Source: Clostridia bacterium (GTDB lineage: Bacteria; Bacillota; Clostridia; Christensenellales; Borkfalkiaceae). From it: a stretch of DNA of 44,452 nt. Below are positions 1-8,380 of this stretch, one piece after another. Below the pieces are notes generated by a model. It ran no database searches, was not told where the DNA came from, and saw only the letters and a program-made list of their open reading frames with translations. Position 1 is the first letter of the stretch; each line of letters starts with the position of its first letter. Location of the stretch: the NCBI GenBank assembly GCA_017507005.1, contig JAFWBT010000020.1:1-44452 (forward strand), written 5' to 3'. Position numbers and translations under genes: made by a program.

Positions 1-531
1 ATGCTTGACGCAATCGCGCAGGCACAGGAAGCACGAAAGCACATTTTGGGCAAAATGCTCGAATGTATCCCTGCAACGAACGAAAAACTCTCCGAATACG
101 CACCCAAGATTATCACCTTCAAAATCAACCCTGAAAAGATTGGTGACGTTGTTGGTAAGCAGGGTAAGGTTATCAACAAGATTATCGAACAGACGGGTAC
201 GAAGATTGATATCGAAGAAGACGGTACGGTATGCGTAGCGTGCTTTGGCGACGTTGCGAACGCAGAACGCGCAAAGGCGATTATTCAGTCGATTGTGCAC
301 GATCCCGAAGTGGGCGATATGTTCGTAGGCGTTGTCGTTCGTACGATTGCTATCGGCGCGTTCGTTGAATTTGCGCCCGGTAAAGACGGTATGATTCACA
401 TCTCCAAATTGTCCTCGCAGAGAGTAAACAAGGTGGAAGACGTTGTGAATATCGGCGACAAAGTAAAGGTAGAAATCATCAAGATTAGCGAAAAGGGTAT
501 CGACCTCAAGCTCCTTGAAAAGATGGACTAA
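1..531 (+). CDS. pnp: Polyribonucleotide nucleotidyltransferase (PNPase), C-terminal part
   Basis: This is the 3' end of a gene that begins before the window; the ATG at base 1 is internal. The 176 residues hold the tail of the second RNase PH-like domain, then a KH domain (about residues 35-98, with the GKQGK loop) and an S1 domain (about 103-175, with VGVVVRT and DGMIHISKL). This order is characteristic of PNPase, the phosphorolytic 3'-5' exoribonuclease of mRNA decay. The KH and S1 domains bind RNA; the catalytic domains lie outside the window. The gene ends in a strong intrinsic terminator and the next gene has its own promoter, so this is the end of a transcription unit. Confidence 0.95.
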   Translation: MLDAIAQAQEARKHILGKMLECIPATNEKLSEYAPKIITFKINPEKIGDVVGKQGKVINKIIEQTGTKIDIEEDGTVCVACFGDVANAERAKAIIQSIVHDPEVGDMFVGVVVRTIAIGAFVEFAPGKDGMIHISKLSSQRVNKVEDVVNIGDKVKVEIIKISEKGIDLKLLEKMD

Positions 532-573
532 TTGTGAACTAACGTTTAAGTAAAGCTTTTCCGATAGTGAAAG

Positions 574-612
574 ATCCTCGGCGGCGCGTGTGCGCTCGTC
601 GGGGATTTTTTC
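574..612 (+). terminator. Rho-independent terminator of pnp
   Basis: Stem 574-583 pairs with 597-606 (two G-U pairs). It is extended by GCGC 584-587 with 592-595 around a GTGT loop, and a T-rich run follows from 606. Confidence 0.85.
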
Positions 613-721
613 TTTCGTTGTTTTGCTGTCAGCGTTTTGTGGTGGGCGCGGTGAAATGAGGGGATTTTGTAACGAAATACGTCGCTTTTGTGTATAAAAG
701 AAGAAAAAATACGCTTTTGTA

Positions 722-750
722 TTGACAAAAGCGGTGCGGTGTAGTATAAT
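722..750 (+). promoter_or_regulatory. Sigma-A promoter of the GT2 gene
   Basis: Consensus TTGACA (722-727) and TATAAT (745-750) are separated by exactly 17 bp. The expected start of transcription is near 757, about 22 nt before the chosen ATG. Confidence 0.9.
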
Positions 751-778
751 GAAAAAAGAATAAAAAGAGGTGATGAAT

Positions 779-1711
779 ATGTCTAAATATTCCATTGTCG
801 TACCTGCCTATAACGAGGAAAAAAGTCTGCGTCTGTTCTACGACGCGGTGACGCCTTTGATGGATAGTCTTGGTGAAGAATACGAGATGATTTTCGTAAA
901 TGACGGTAGCAGGGATGCGACGAAAGACATTTTGAAAGAATTAGCCGACGCGGACAAGCGCGTTAAGGTATGTAATTTTTCCCGTAATTTCGGACAGCAA
1001 GCGGCGTTGTTGTGCGGTTTGCAGGCGGCGAGCGGCGACGCGGTAATTGCGATGGACGCCGATTTGCAAGACCCTCCCGAAGTGGCGTTGCAAATGATAG
1101 CGAAATGGAAAGAGGGCTACGACGTTGTGCACGGCAAACGCGGCAAGAGAAGAGGGGAAACGTTGTTCAAAAAGGCGACGGCTTTCTTCTATTATCGTTT
1201 CCTGCGTAAAATCACGGGCTTGGATATGCCCAAGGACGTTGGCGATTTCAAGCTGTACGACCGCAAGGTGGTGGACGCAATCGTATCGCTGGGCGAACAC
1301 GACCGTTTGCTCCGCGCGCAGGTGACGTGGGTAGGCTTCAAGCAGACGTTTATTGAATTTGAGCGTCCTGAACGCGTGGCAGGCGAAACGCATTATACGC
1401 TGAAAAAGATGATTCGTTTGGCGGAATCGGGGATATTCCCGAACACTGATTACACGCTGACGCTTCCTATCAAGCTTGGTTTGCTGTTAGGTTTTGCCAG
1501 CGTAGCGTGTTTGATAACGTTTATCGTTTTGGCATGCTGTGATATTGCTTTTGGTGGACTGATTGCGTGGCTGTTCCCGACGGTGGGTGCGCTCGCAGCG
1601 ATTATATTGGTATGTCAAGGTATGGCGAATATTCATACGAGTATGATTTATAGAGAAGTACAAAATCGTCCGAAATATATCGTCGCAGAAAAACTGAATT
1701 TTGAAGAATAA
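779..1711 (+). CDS. Membrane-anchored family 2 glycosyltransferase (GtrB/DPM1-like)
   Basis: The 310-residue protein has a GT-A fold N-terminus: VVPAYNEE near residue 7, FVNDGSRD, and the metal-binding DADLQDPP. Two hydrophobic segments near the C-terminus anchor it in the membrane. This layout matches the GtrB/ArnC/DPM1 group, which moves a sugar from a nucleotide donor to a polyprenyl phosphate on the cytoplasmic face. Donor and acceptor cannot be read from sequence. Start choice: GTG 770 and ATG 773 lie on or next to the AGAGG ribosome binding site (766-770), whereas ATG 779 is 8 nt downstream and gives the usual MxKYSIVVPAYNEE start. The gene is monocistronic between its own promoter and a repeat element. 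No flippase or partner gene is adjacent. Confidence 0.88.
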   Translation: MSKYSIVVPAYNEEKSLRLFYDAVTPLMDSLGEEYEMIFVNDGSRDATKDILKELADADKRVKVCNFSRNFGQQAALLCGLQAASGDAVIAMDADLQDPPEVALQMIAKWKEGYDVVHGKRGKRRGETLFKKATAFFYYRFLRKITGLDMPKDVGDFKLYDRKVVDAIVSLGEHDRLLRAQVTWVGFKQTFIEFERPERVAGETHYTLKKMIRLAESGIFPNTDYTLTLPIKLGLLLGFASVACLITFIVLACCDIAFGGLIAWLFPTVGALAAIILVCQGMANIHTSMIYREVQNRPKYIVAEKLNFEE

Positions 1712-1720
1712 TTACTAATT

Positions 1721-1811
1721 GTCATTGAGAGGCGGCGATAGCCAACGAAGCAATCTCGTAAAGAATAATGCTATAATTTATATGAGATTGCCACGCTACG
1801 CTCGCAATGAC
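1721..1811. repeat. Palindromic dispersed repeat (REP/MITE-like)
   Basis: Outer arms GTCATTGAGAG (1721-1731) and CTCGCAATGAC (1801-1811) are inverted with one mismatch. Inner arms GCAATCTC (1750-1757) and GAGATTGC (1784-1791) are perfect. The nested palindrome resembles the 'GTCATTGCGAGG...GCAATCTC' intergenic repeat known from many unrelated genomes. It encodes no protein. It lies downstream of the GT2 gene and could also fold in RNA. Confidence 0.65.
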
Positions 1812-1827
1812 AACGTAACAAAAATAT

Positions 1828-1867
1828 AAAAAAACATGCCCCGTTGGTGAAAACCAACGGGGCATGT
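1828..1867 (-). terminator. Intrinsic terminator of mnmG
   Basis: A perfect 15-bp stem (1834-1848 with 1853-1867) has a 4-nt loop. On the minus strand it is followed by a run of seven T. It lies just past the mnmG stop codon and could also stop transcripts from the plus strand. Confidence 0.9.
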
Positions 1868-1886
1868 ACGCGTTTAACGCACTTTT

Positions 1887-3761
1887 TTAAGATTTTCTCG
1901 TGGATAACCACACCATCAATACGGAAATATCCGCAGGGTTTACGCCCGAAATTCTGCCTGCTTGGCCAAGATTAAACGGACGAATACGGTTCAGCTTTTC
2001 CTGCGCCTCTAAACGCAGACCTTTGATTTCCGAATAGTCGATATCCGCAGGTAACAGCTTGTCTTCCAAACGTTTAGCGCGTTCGATAATCTCTAAGCCC
2101 TGCTTCAAATATCCCTCGTAGCGGACGGTGATTTCTGCCGTTTCCAAAACGTCCCTTGCGTATTCATGAAAAACACCATATTCCGCCATAATATCCTTTA
2201 AGGGTATCGAGCGTTTTAACATATCCGAATAGGAAACGCTGCCGTTTGGCTCGCCGTAGCCGTAGCGGCTCAAAAACTCCGCGCACTCCTTTTGCGGTAC
2301 TCTTGTTTGCAGCAAAGCCAACAATTCTTCGTATTTTGCCTTTCTTTGCAGGTATCTTTGATAGCGTTCTTCCGTAACAAGTCCGACTTCTTTGCCCTTT
2401 TCCGTCAGACGGAAATCGGCGTTGTCTTGGCGCAGACAAATGCGGTGTTCGGCGCGCGAAGTCATCATACGATAAGGCTCGTCCGTGCCTTTAGTCACAA
2501 GGTCGTCAATCAGTACGCCGATATACGCTTCGTCGCGGCGCAACACGAAAGGGGGAAGACCGCGCAGCTTCAACGACGCGTTAAGACCTGCCATCAAGCC
2601 CTGCGCCGCCGCTTCTTCATAGCCCGAAGTGCCGTTGATTTGCCCTGCGGTGTATACGCCTTCCACTTTTTTAAATTCCAGCGTGGGCAGGACGTCTAGC
2701 GTATCGATGCAGTCGTATTCAATCGCATAGCCATAGCGCACGATATCGGCGTTTTCCAGCCCTGCAACGGAGGAATACATCGCTCGTTGTACGTCGTGCG
2801 GCATAGAGGTGGACAAGCCCTGCGCGTACACTTCTAGCGTATCCGCGCCCTCTGGCTCTAAAAAGATTTGATGACGTTCTTTGTCTTTAAACCGCACCAC
2901 TTTGGTCTCAATCGACGGACAATACCGAGGGCCAGTCGACTGAATCACGCCGTTGTATAAAGGCGAGCGGTCAAGATTTTCCATAATAATCTCGTGGGTG
3001 GTGAGGTTGGTGTAGGTGAGATAGCAGGGGAGCTTGTTCTTGGGCGCTTGGTCGTGCATAAACGAGAACGGATAAATATCCGTATCGCCGTTTTGTATCT
3101 CGCATTTAGAATAATCAATCGTCCGCCCATCCAAACGCGCCGGCGTGCCCGTTTTAAAACGCCGCACTTGAAAGCCGAGCTTGATAAGGCTTTCCGTGAG
3201 ATAGGTAGCAGGCGCAAAACCGTTCGGGCCGGATTTTTGCACGACGTGCCCCGTAATCGTTTCGCCGTTGAGGTATACGCCCGTGCATAAAATAACAGCG
3301 CGGCAGGTGATAATACCGCCGTAGCTGGTCTTAACACCCGTGCATTTACCGTTTTCCACGAGGATTTCGGAGGCTTCTGCCTGAATAATACGCAGATTTT
3401 TGGTATTTTCCAGCACCCGTTTCATTTCACGGTGATAGGCGTTTTTATCCGATTGCGCGCGAAGAGACTGCACCGCCGCGCCCTTGCCGACGTTCAGCAT
3501 ACGGATTTGCAGAGCGGTATCGTCCGCTACAATGCCCATTTCACCGCCCAGCGCGTCGATTTCGCGCACGAGGTGACCTTTTGCCGTGCCGCCGATAGAG
3601 GGATTGCAAGGCAAAAACGCTATGCTGTCGAGATTGAGCGTCAGCAGAGCCGTATTCATACCCGTGCGTGCCAAAGCGAGGGCGGCTTCGCAACCTGCGT
3701 GCCCTGCGCCGACGACCACCGCATCCGCGGCATATTCTAAAAATTCGTGTGTGTTTTCCAT
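1887..3761 (-). CDS. mnmG: tRNA uridine-5-carboxymethylaminomethyl(34) synthesis enzyme MnmG (GidA)
   Basis: The 624-residue protein is the usual length for MnmG. The N-terminal FAD-binding Rossmann motif GAGHAGCEAA is near residue 18, and the family block CNPSIGGTAKGH follows. With MnmE it installs the cmnm5 or nm5 group on U34 of tRNAs using FAD, NADH, methylene-THF and glycine or ammonium. mnmE is not in the window. The gene lies 40 bp downstream of dnaA on the same strand. That spacer carries a short hairpin whose 3' arm GAGGGAG looks like the ribosome binding site, at a long spacing of 13 nt. MnmG next to DnaA is reminiscent of classical origin regions. A strong terminator follows the gene. 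Confidence 0.96.
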   Translation of the reverse strand: MENTHEFLEYAADAVVVGAGHAGCEAALALARTGMNTALLTLNLDSIAFLPCNPSIGGTAKGHLVREIDALGGEMGIVADDTALQIRMLNVGKGAAVQSLRAQSDKNAYHREMKRVLENTKNLRIIQAEASEILVENGKCTGVKTSYGGIITCRAVILCTGVYLNGETITGHVVQKSGPNGFAPATYLTESLIKLGFQVRRFKTGTPARLDGRTIDYSKCEIQNGDTDIYPFSFMHDQAPKNKLPCYLTYTNLTTHEIIMENLDRSPLYNGVIQSTGPRYCPSIETKVVRFKDKERHQIFLEPEGADTLEVYAQGLSTSMPHDVQRAMYSSVAGLENADIVRYGYAIEYDCIDTLDVLPTLEFKKVEGVYTAGQINGTSGYEEAAAQGLMAGLNASLKLRGLPPFVLRRDEAYIGVLIDDLVTKGTDEPYRMMTSRAEHRICLRQDNADFRLTEKGKEVGLVTEERYQRYLQRKAKYEELLALLQTRVPQKECAEFLSRYGYGEPNGSVSYSDMLKRSIPLKDIMAEYGVFHEYARDVLETAEITVRYEGYLKQGLEIIERAKRLEDKLLPADIDYSEIKGLRLEAQEKLNRIRPFNLGQAGRISGVNPADISVLMVWLSTRKS

Positions 3762-3770
3762 AATACGATG

Positions 3771-3792
3771 AAAACTCCCTCAAAAGAGGGAG
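3771..3792 (-). promoter_or_regulatory. Hairpin between dnaA and mnmG, 3' arm carries the SD-like sequence
   Basis: CTCCCTC (3775-3781) and GAGGGAG (3786-3792) form a perfect 7-bp stem with a 4-nt loop. On the minus strand four T follow, so it may be a weak terminator. GAGGGAG on that strand is also the only SD-like sequence before mnmG, so folding would hide it. Confidence 0.5.
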
Positions 3793-3801
3793 AAAAGAAA
3801 A

Positions 3802-5136
3802 TTATTTTTTCAAAATGATGTTTTTGATATCGTCGATTTCTTTTGCGACTTTATCGTTCAGCTGTGCCAACTTTTCCATTTTATCGCGCGCGTACATAAT
3901 CGTCGTATGGTCGCGCCCGCCGAGGATATTCCCGACGGAAATCAAGGGCAGGGAGAGCATTTCACACAAAAGATACGCGCAAATTTGGCGCGCCTTTACG
4001 AGGTCTGCCTTTTTGCCTTTGCCGATTAAATCTTCCCGCTTTTGCTTAAAATACGTGCAAACGGTGTTGACGATTTTTTCAGGCGTCACGTCTTCCTGCT
4101 CGGGCGATTCGTTCACCGATTCGCTAAGCGCAAGCTTTGCAAGCGACAAAGAAATAGGCTCTTCGTGCAGTTTGCTTGCGAAAATGACCTTGGTAAGACG
4201 GCCTTCCAACGTTCTTACGTCGTGGCCGGAATCGCGCGCCAAAAATTCGAGCACGTCGTCCGAAACGGGGCATTTTCTATCCAAAGCCTTACGCTTTAAG
4301 ATTGCGATTTTCGTTTCGGGATCGGGCGGCTGAATATCCGCAATCATGCCCCCTTCAAAACGGGTACGCAAACGTTCTTCCAAGGTTGCGATTTCCTTGG
4401 GCGGACGGTCGGATGTTAAAACGATTTGCTTGTTTTGTGCAGACAGCTCGTTAAAGGTGTGGAAAAATTCTTCCTGCACCTGCGTTTTATTTTTCAAAAA
4501 CTGCACGTCGTCAATCATCAGCACGTCCACGTTCCGATAATGGAAACGGAACTTCGCGCTGTTCTTTTGCGTAAGCGAATCGATAAACTCGTTGAGGAAA
4601 TTTTCGCACGTCGTATACAGCACTTTCTTTTCGGGATAGTGCTGTGAAATATAGTTTGCAATGGCGTGCATAAGGTGGGTTTTGCCCAAGCCCGATTCCC
4701 CGTAAATAAAGAGGGGGTTGAAGGTTTCCCCAGGGTTTTCCGCCACTGATTTTGCGGCGGCGTAAACGAACTTGCTCCCAGCGCCGGCAACGAAGGATTC
4801 AAAGGTGAAATTCTTATTGATGGGCGCGGCTTGGAAGGTGTCGGCGGCGTCCTCTTCAAAATCTGCCGTATACACGTCGCTGCCGTCTACCACAAGACGG
4901 AAATCATTGACGCCAAGGTCGCATTTAACGATAGCCTCGCGGAGCTTGTCCGCGTGCTTGTTCATAACGACGTTCGCCGCCATATTCGTGAGCGCTTTGA
5001 GTACGAGTCTTCTGCCCACGATATCCACGGGCTCGAGATCTTTGATGAAATTTCGATAGGAAACGGGCGTAATCAGCGTCTCCGCTTTCGCCAGCACTTG
5101 TTTCCAGATGAATTGCATTTGACTACTTTCTGCCAT
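3802..5136 (-). CDS. dnaA: Chromosomal replication initiator protein DnaA
   Basis: The 444-residue protein has all DnaA domains. Domain I is at about residues 1-75 and a short linker follows. The AAA+ domain has Walker A GESGLGKTHL and Walker B VLMIDDVQFL. The C-terminal DNA-binding domain carries the signature GGRDHTTIMYA. DnaA-ATP binds DnaA boxes and melts oriC. Start: AGGGGA is 6-8 nt before the ATG. The gene faces away from recF, and dnaN, normally directly downstream, is absent. The 120-bp dnaA-recF spacer is AT-rich but shows no TTATCCACA boxes, so the origin is probably elsewhere. mnmG follows on the same strand. Confidence 0.97.
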   Translation of the reverse strand: MAESSQMQFIWKQVLAKAETLITPVSYRNFIKDLEPVDIVGRRLVLKALTNMAANVVMNKHADKLREAIVKCDLGVNDFRLVVDGSDVYTADFEEDAADTFQAAPINKNFTFESFVAGAGSKFVYAAAKSVAENPGETFNPLFIYGESGLGKTHLMHAIANYISQHYPEKKVLYTTCENFLNEFIDSLTQKNSAKFRFHYRNVDVLMIDDVQFLKNKTQVQEEFFHTFNELSAQNKQIVLTSDRPPKEIATLEERLRTRFEGGMIADIQPPDPETKIAILKRKALDRKCPVSDDVLEFLARDSGHDVRTLEGRLTKVIFASKLHEEPISLSLAKLALSESVNESPEQEDVTPEKIVNTVCTYFKQKREDLIGKGKKADLVKARQICAYLLCEMLSLPLISVGNILGGRDHTTIMYARDKMEKLAQLNDKVAKEIDDIKNIILKK

Positions 5137-5185
5137 GTCTATTCCCCTAATGCAAATTATTTTCTAAAAATGCAGTACGTAAATC

Positions 5186-5214
5186 TTGTCTTTTTGAAAA
5201 TTATTTGATATAAT
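5186..5214 (+). promoter_or_regulatory. Probable promoter of recF
   Basis: TTGTCT (5186-5191) and TATAAT (5209-5214) are 17 bp apart. The site lies in the AT-rich dnaA-recF spacer, 55 bp before the recF start. No equally clear promoter was seen for dnaA on the other strand. Confidence 0.65.
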
Positions 5215-5268
5215 TATAATACAAATTTCGAGGAAAAGAAAGCAATTTCGGCGGGTTTTTTGAGGATT

Positions 5269-6354
5269 ATGCAAATAAAAAATTTATTCCTTCAAAATTT
5301 CAGAAATTACGAGGACGAACGTTTCGTTTTTTCGGACGGTCTTAACGTGCTGTTTGGCAAGAACGCGCAGGGGAAAACCAACTGCGCGGAGGCTGTTTTT
5401 TATCTTTGTACGGGCGCGTCGTTGCGTATTCGCCACGATAAGCAGTTGATTCGTATGGGCGAGGAAAAAGCGCGTATCGTTGCGGAGGCGGAAAATCGCT
5501 ACGGCCGTGTGACGATTGAGGCGGATATTTACGAAAATAAGCGTGAAATCCGCGTTAATGGTAGTAAAATTGCAAAAAATGCCGATTTGATGGGGCATAT
5601 CAACAGCGTGTTCTTTTCCCCGGGCGACCTGCGTTTGATACAGGACGGACCGGACGAGCGGCGGCGGTTTATGAATATTTCCATTTCCCAAACGTCGTCT
5701 ACTTATTATACGGCACTGCTGCGGTATAATAGGATTCTCGATCAGCGCAATACGCTGTTGAAAAATCACGACGTATCTATGGTGCTCGATACGTTGCCTG
5801 TATGGGACGAGCAGCTGTGTAAATACGCCGCGATTATCGTCAAAAAACGCGTGGAATTTTTAGAACGCCTTGCGCCGTTTGCCAAGGAATATCACGATTT
5901 TTTAACGGACGGCAAAGAAGAGCTGGAAATCAAGCCCGACAGACGTTACGAGGGGGACGAGGCGGATATTGCAAAAACGTTGCAACGCCGTTTGGAAAAC
6001 AATTACGAAAAGGATTTGCGGCTGGGTTTTACGACGGTAGGGCCGCATAGAGACGATTTGGACGTGCTCATTGGCGGTATCGACGCGAAAGCGTACGCCT
6101 CGCAAGGCCAAACGCGTACGGCGGCACTCGCCTTGAAACTGTCCGAAGTGCAGATATTCAAATCCCTTTCAGGGGAATATCCCGTGCTGATTTTGGACGA
6201 CGTCATGAGCGAGCTGGATTTGCCTCGCCGTAAAAAATTGCTCAAATGTATCTCGGAAATACAGACGATTCTCACCTGTACGCACGCCGAACGCGTGCTC
6301 TACGGCGCGGAGTGTAACAAAATTCGTATCGAAAACGGCAAAATCAAGCCGTGA
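5269..6354 (+). CDS. recF: DNA replication and repair protein RecF
   Basis: The SMC-like ATPase has Walker A FGKNAQGKT about 30 residues in. The signature region near SQGQTRTAALALKL and Walker B LILDDVMSELD are near the C-terminus. RecF with RecO and RecR loads RecA at gaps. Start choice: ATG 5269 gives MQIKNLFLQNFRNY, matching other RecF N-termini exactly, although GAGG is only 3 nt upstream; an in-frame TTG at 5260 would add three residues. recF normally sits behind dnaA-dnaN; here it is divergent from dnaA with no dnaN or gyrB beside it. Confidence 0.95.
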   Translation: MQIKNLFLQNFRNYEDERFVFSDGLNVLFGKNAQGKTNCAEAVFYLCTGASLRIRHDKQLIRMGEEKARIVAEAENRYGRVTIEADIYENKREIRVNGSKIAKNADLMGHINSVFFSPGDLRLIQDGPDERRRFMNISISQTSSTYYTALLRYNRILDQRNTLLKNHDVSMVLDTLPVWDEQLCKYAAIIVKKRVEFLERLAPFAKEYHDFLTDGKEELEIKPDRRYEGDEADIAKTLQRRLENNYEKDLRLGFTTVGPHRDDLDVLIGGIDAKAYASQGQTRTAALALKLSEVQIFKSLSGEYPVLILDDVMSELDLPRRKKLLKCISEIQTILTCTHAERVLYGAECNKIRIENGKIKP

Positions 6355-6400
6355 AACAAGAAATGCGAAAGAAAAAAGCAAAAAGCGAATAGAAAAAGCA

Positions 6401-6432
6401 AAAGGCTCGGCGCTGTTTGGCGCAGGGCCTTT
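6401..6432 (+). other. Hairpin between recF and the PHP gene
   Basis: AAAGGC (6401-6406) pairs with GCCTTT (6427-6432), with further GC pairing inside. No T-run follows directly, so it may be a weak terminator or only a structured spacer. Confidence 0.35.
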
Positions 6433-6451
6433 AACGGAACTTTTTAACGGA

Positions 6452-7324
6452 GTGGACAAAGAGGGTATGAAAGACACGGAGAAAACAAGTTTGGGCGCGC
6501 GGGCGGATATGCATTTGCACAGCGTGTATTCGGACGGGCTGAATACGCCTGAGGAGATATGCCGTCTTGCGAAAACGCGCGGTTTGCAGGCGATATCGAT
6601 TACCGACCACGACACTATGAACGGCGACGAGGAAAAGCGCGCGGCGGCGGAAAAACACGGTCTTGCGTACGTTTCGGGTTGGGAAATATCGGCGTACGAC
6701 GAGGATTTAAAGCTGCATATTCTTGGCTATGCGTGCGAACGGGGAGAGGCGTATACGCGGTTTATGCAGGATAGAAAAGCGGCGTCTTTGGCGCGCGCAG
6801 AGGAGAGTGTTGCAAAATTGCGCGCGTTGGGCGTGCCTGTTACGATGGACGACGTGCTGTCCTTTCAAACGGACAAAACCGCGCCTTTGCATACGATGCA
6901 CGTAACGCGCGCGGCGGCGAAATATTTAGGGCTCTCCACACGCGAAACGTACGAACGCTATCTCAACGTGGGTATGCCTGCGAATTCCTCTATCGGCAGA
7001 CCTACGCCCAAAGAGGCGATTGCGTGTATTCACGCCTCGGGCGGCATTGCGTCTATCGCGCATCCCGGGCGCATTACGCTGGATGATGAAGGTAAGGAAC
7101 GGATTGTCCGCTCGCTCGCAGAATGCGGTGTGGACGGAATAGAAGCTTTTTATACGACGCATACTGAAAAGGAAACGGCTTGGTTTTGCACGCTCGCGAA
7201 AGAGTTGGGATTGTATATAACGGGCGGTTCGGATACCCATATAGAGGACGGAACGCACGCCGTTGGCTTGCCTGTGTTTTTTATGGCTTCGGCGTTGCAA
7301 AAAAGGCTGTTTTTAGGAGAATAA
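6452..7324 (+). CDS. PHP-domain metal-dependent phosphoesterase (TrpH/YciV-like)
   Basis: The protein carries the PHP metal-binding motifs in order: HLHSVYSDG, ITDHDTM, an internal AHPGR and a C-terminal GGSDTHIEDG. This matches the stand-alone TrpH/YciV family; E. coli YciV (RNase AM) is a 5'-3' exonuclease on short RNAs. The substrate here is inferred from family only. The start is uncertain: GTG 6452 has poor ribosome-binding context, and ATG 6467 has GAGGG only one base upstream. Both give the same conserved core, which begins at the ATG at 6509. The gene follows recF in the same direction after 97 bp. A copy of the dispersed 18-bp motif lies after its stop codon. Confidence 0.85.
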   Translation: MDKEGMKDTEKTSLGARADMHLHSVYSDGLNTPEEICRLAKTRGLQAISITDHDTMNGDEEKRAAAEKHGLAYVSGWEISAYDEDLKLHILGYACERGEAYTRFMQDRKAASLARAEESVAKLRALGVPVTMDDVLSFQTDKTAPLHTMHVTRAAAKYLGLSTRETYERYLNVGMPANSSIGRPTPKEAIACIHASGGIASIAHPGRITLDDEGKERIVRSLAECGVDGIEAFYTTHTEKETAWFCTLAKELGLYITGGSDTHIEDGTHAVGLPVFFMASALQKRLFLGE

Positions 7325-7363
7325 TCAGGGGATATTTTTTGGCATATTTTACCAAAACGACGC

Positions 7364-7381
7364 ACCCATGTACGCGTTGAA
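7364..7381 (+). repeat. Dispersed 18-bp motif, copy 1
   Basis: ACCCATGTACGCGTTGAA lies between the PHP gene and the VanW gene. It is identical to 37902-37919 inside mtaB and close to the other copies listed here. A shorter relative, CATGTACGCGTTTAAC, overlaps the mnmG terminator at 1863-1878. Confidence 0.7.
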
Positions 7382-7423
7382 TTAAAAAATCACGCGGATA
7401 CATATAGGAGAGTGGTGTGGGCT

Positions 7424-8251
7424 ATGAAAAGGGATAAAACGGATAGAAAAAGAACGGCGCTCTGGGGAATAAAGAGCGTTTTTCTTTTATTTTTTTGTGT
7501 TTTTTACGCTTTTTGCGGTGTAAAAACGCCGATTGTAGACAAAAAGGCTAGGGCAGAACAACAAAAGTGGGTAAAAATGTCGGCGTATACGACCTATTAC
7601 GATACAAAGGACGGGGGCAGGTGTGAGAATATCGCCATTGCAGCGCGGCTAATCGACGGCGTAACGATACAGCCGTACGGGGAATTTTCCTTTAATCAAA
7701 CGGTGGGGCGGCGCACGGAAGAGGCGGGCTTTCGGCAGGCGAAAATTATCGTCAACGGCGAATACGTGCTCGGCGTGGGCGGCGGGGTTTGTCAGGTGAG
7801 CACGACGCTGTATAACGCCGCGTTAAAATCGGGCTTGACGGTGTTAGAATACCATCCGCACTCCTTGCTCGTGTCCTACGTTGCGCCCTCGCGGGACGCA
7901 ATGGTGTCCACGCATAACGATTTGCGGCTGTTGAATCCCTACGCCTATCCTATTCGATTGCGCGCGGCGGTGTTCGACGGCGGTATTAAAATCGCCTTTT
8001 TTGGGGAAAAGGAGGGGGACAGGTACGAGATTACGTCGAAAATCATAGAAGAATTGCCACCGCCTGCGCCCATAGTAAAGATAGGGGAAAAGGAAGAAAT
8101 TTTACGCCGTGAAAAGATGGGCGCGCGCAGTGAAACGTACTTGGAACGCTATCGAAACGGGCGTTTGCTTTCTCGCGTGCGCCTGCGTGAGGACGTCTAC
8201 CGTCCCGTTCAGGGAATAATCGTCAAAAAAGTTGATTTTTCGATGAATTAA
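7424..8251 (+). CDS. VanW family protein, membrane-anchored
   Basis: An N-terminal hydrophobic segment (about residues 18-36) acts as signal or anchor. The VanW domain follows, with GEFSFNQTVGRRT and the hallmark GGGVCQVSTTLYNAAL. VanW proteins occur in vancomycin-resistance clusters but mostly outside them in clostridia; their biochemical role is unknown and this copy implies no resistance. The C-terminal 60 residues are charged and beta-rich, possibly a G5-like extension. Start: ATG 7424 follows TGGTG; in-frame GTG codons at 7412 and 7415 lie close to AGGAG 7406-7410 and are alternatives. The surroundings do not point to a pathway. Confidence 0.85.
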   Translation: MKRDKTDRKRTALWGIKSVFLLFFCVFYAFCGVKTPIVDKKARAEQQKWVKMSAYTTYYDTKDGGRCENIAIAARLIDGVTIQPYGEFSFNQTVGRRTEEAGFRQAKIIVNGEYVLGVGGGVCQVSTTLYNAALKSGLTVLEYHPHSLLVSYVAPSRDAMVSTHNDLRLLNPYAYPIRLRAAVFDGGIKIAFFGEKEGDRYEITSKIIEELPPPAPIVKIGEKEEILRREKMGARSETYLERYRNGRLLSRVRLREDVYRPVQGIIVKKVDFSMN

Positions 8252-8276
8252 ATAGGCTAAAATTGCCGTCAAACGA

Positions 8277-8305
8277 TTGTGTTTTTTCTAAAAAAGTGTT
8301 ATAAT
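8277..8305 (+). promoter_or_regulatory. Promoter of asnS
   Basis: TTGTGT (8277-8282) and TATAAT (8300-8305) are 17 bp apart. The leader of about 70 nt folds into a hairpin (GGAAAAG and GTCG pairing with CGACTTTTCC, roughly 8324-8357), but has none of the conserved T-box sequences. Confidence 0.8.
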
Positions 8306-8380
8306 AAGGAAGTATAAAATACGGGAAAAGCGTCGCAAGACGAAGATTCGACTTTTCCTTGGCACAAAGGCAGGTAAAAC

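Noticed and set aside
5137-5268. oriC between dnaA and recF
   Set aside because: The spacer is AT-rich but I find no TTATCCACA-like boxes, and it is only about 130 bp. CGTGGATAA within mnmG (near 1900) is single and one base off.
8306-8380. T-box riboswitch before asnS
   Set aside because: The leader is about 70 nt and lacks the conserved T-box core; only a simple hairpin is present.
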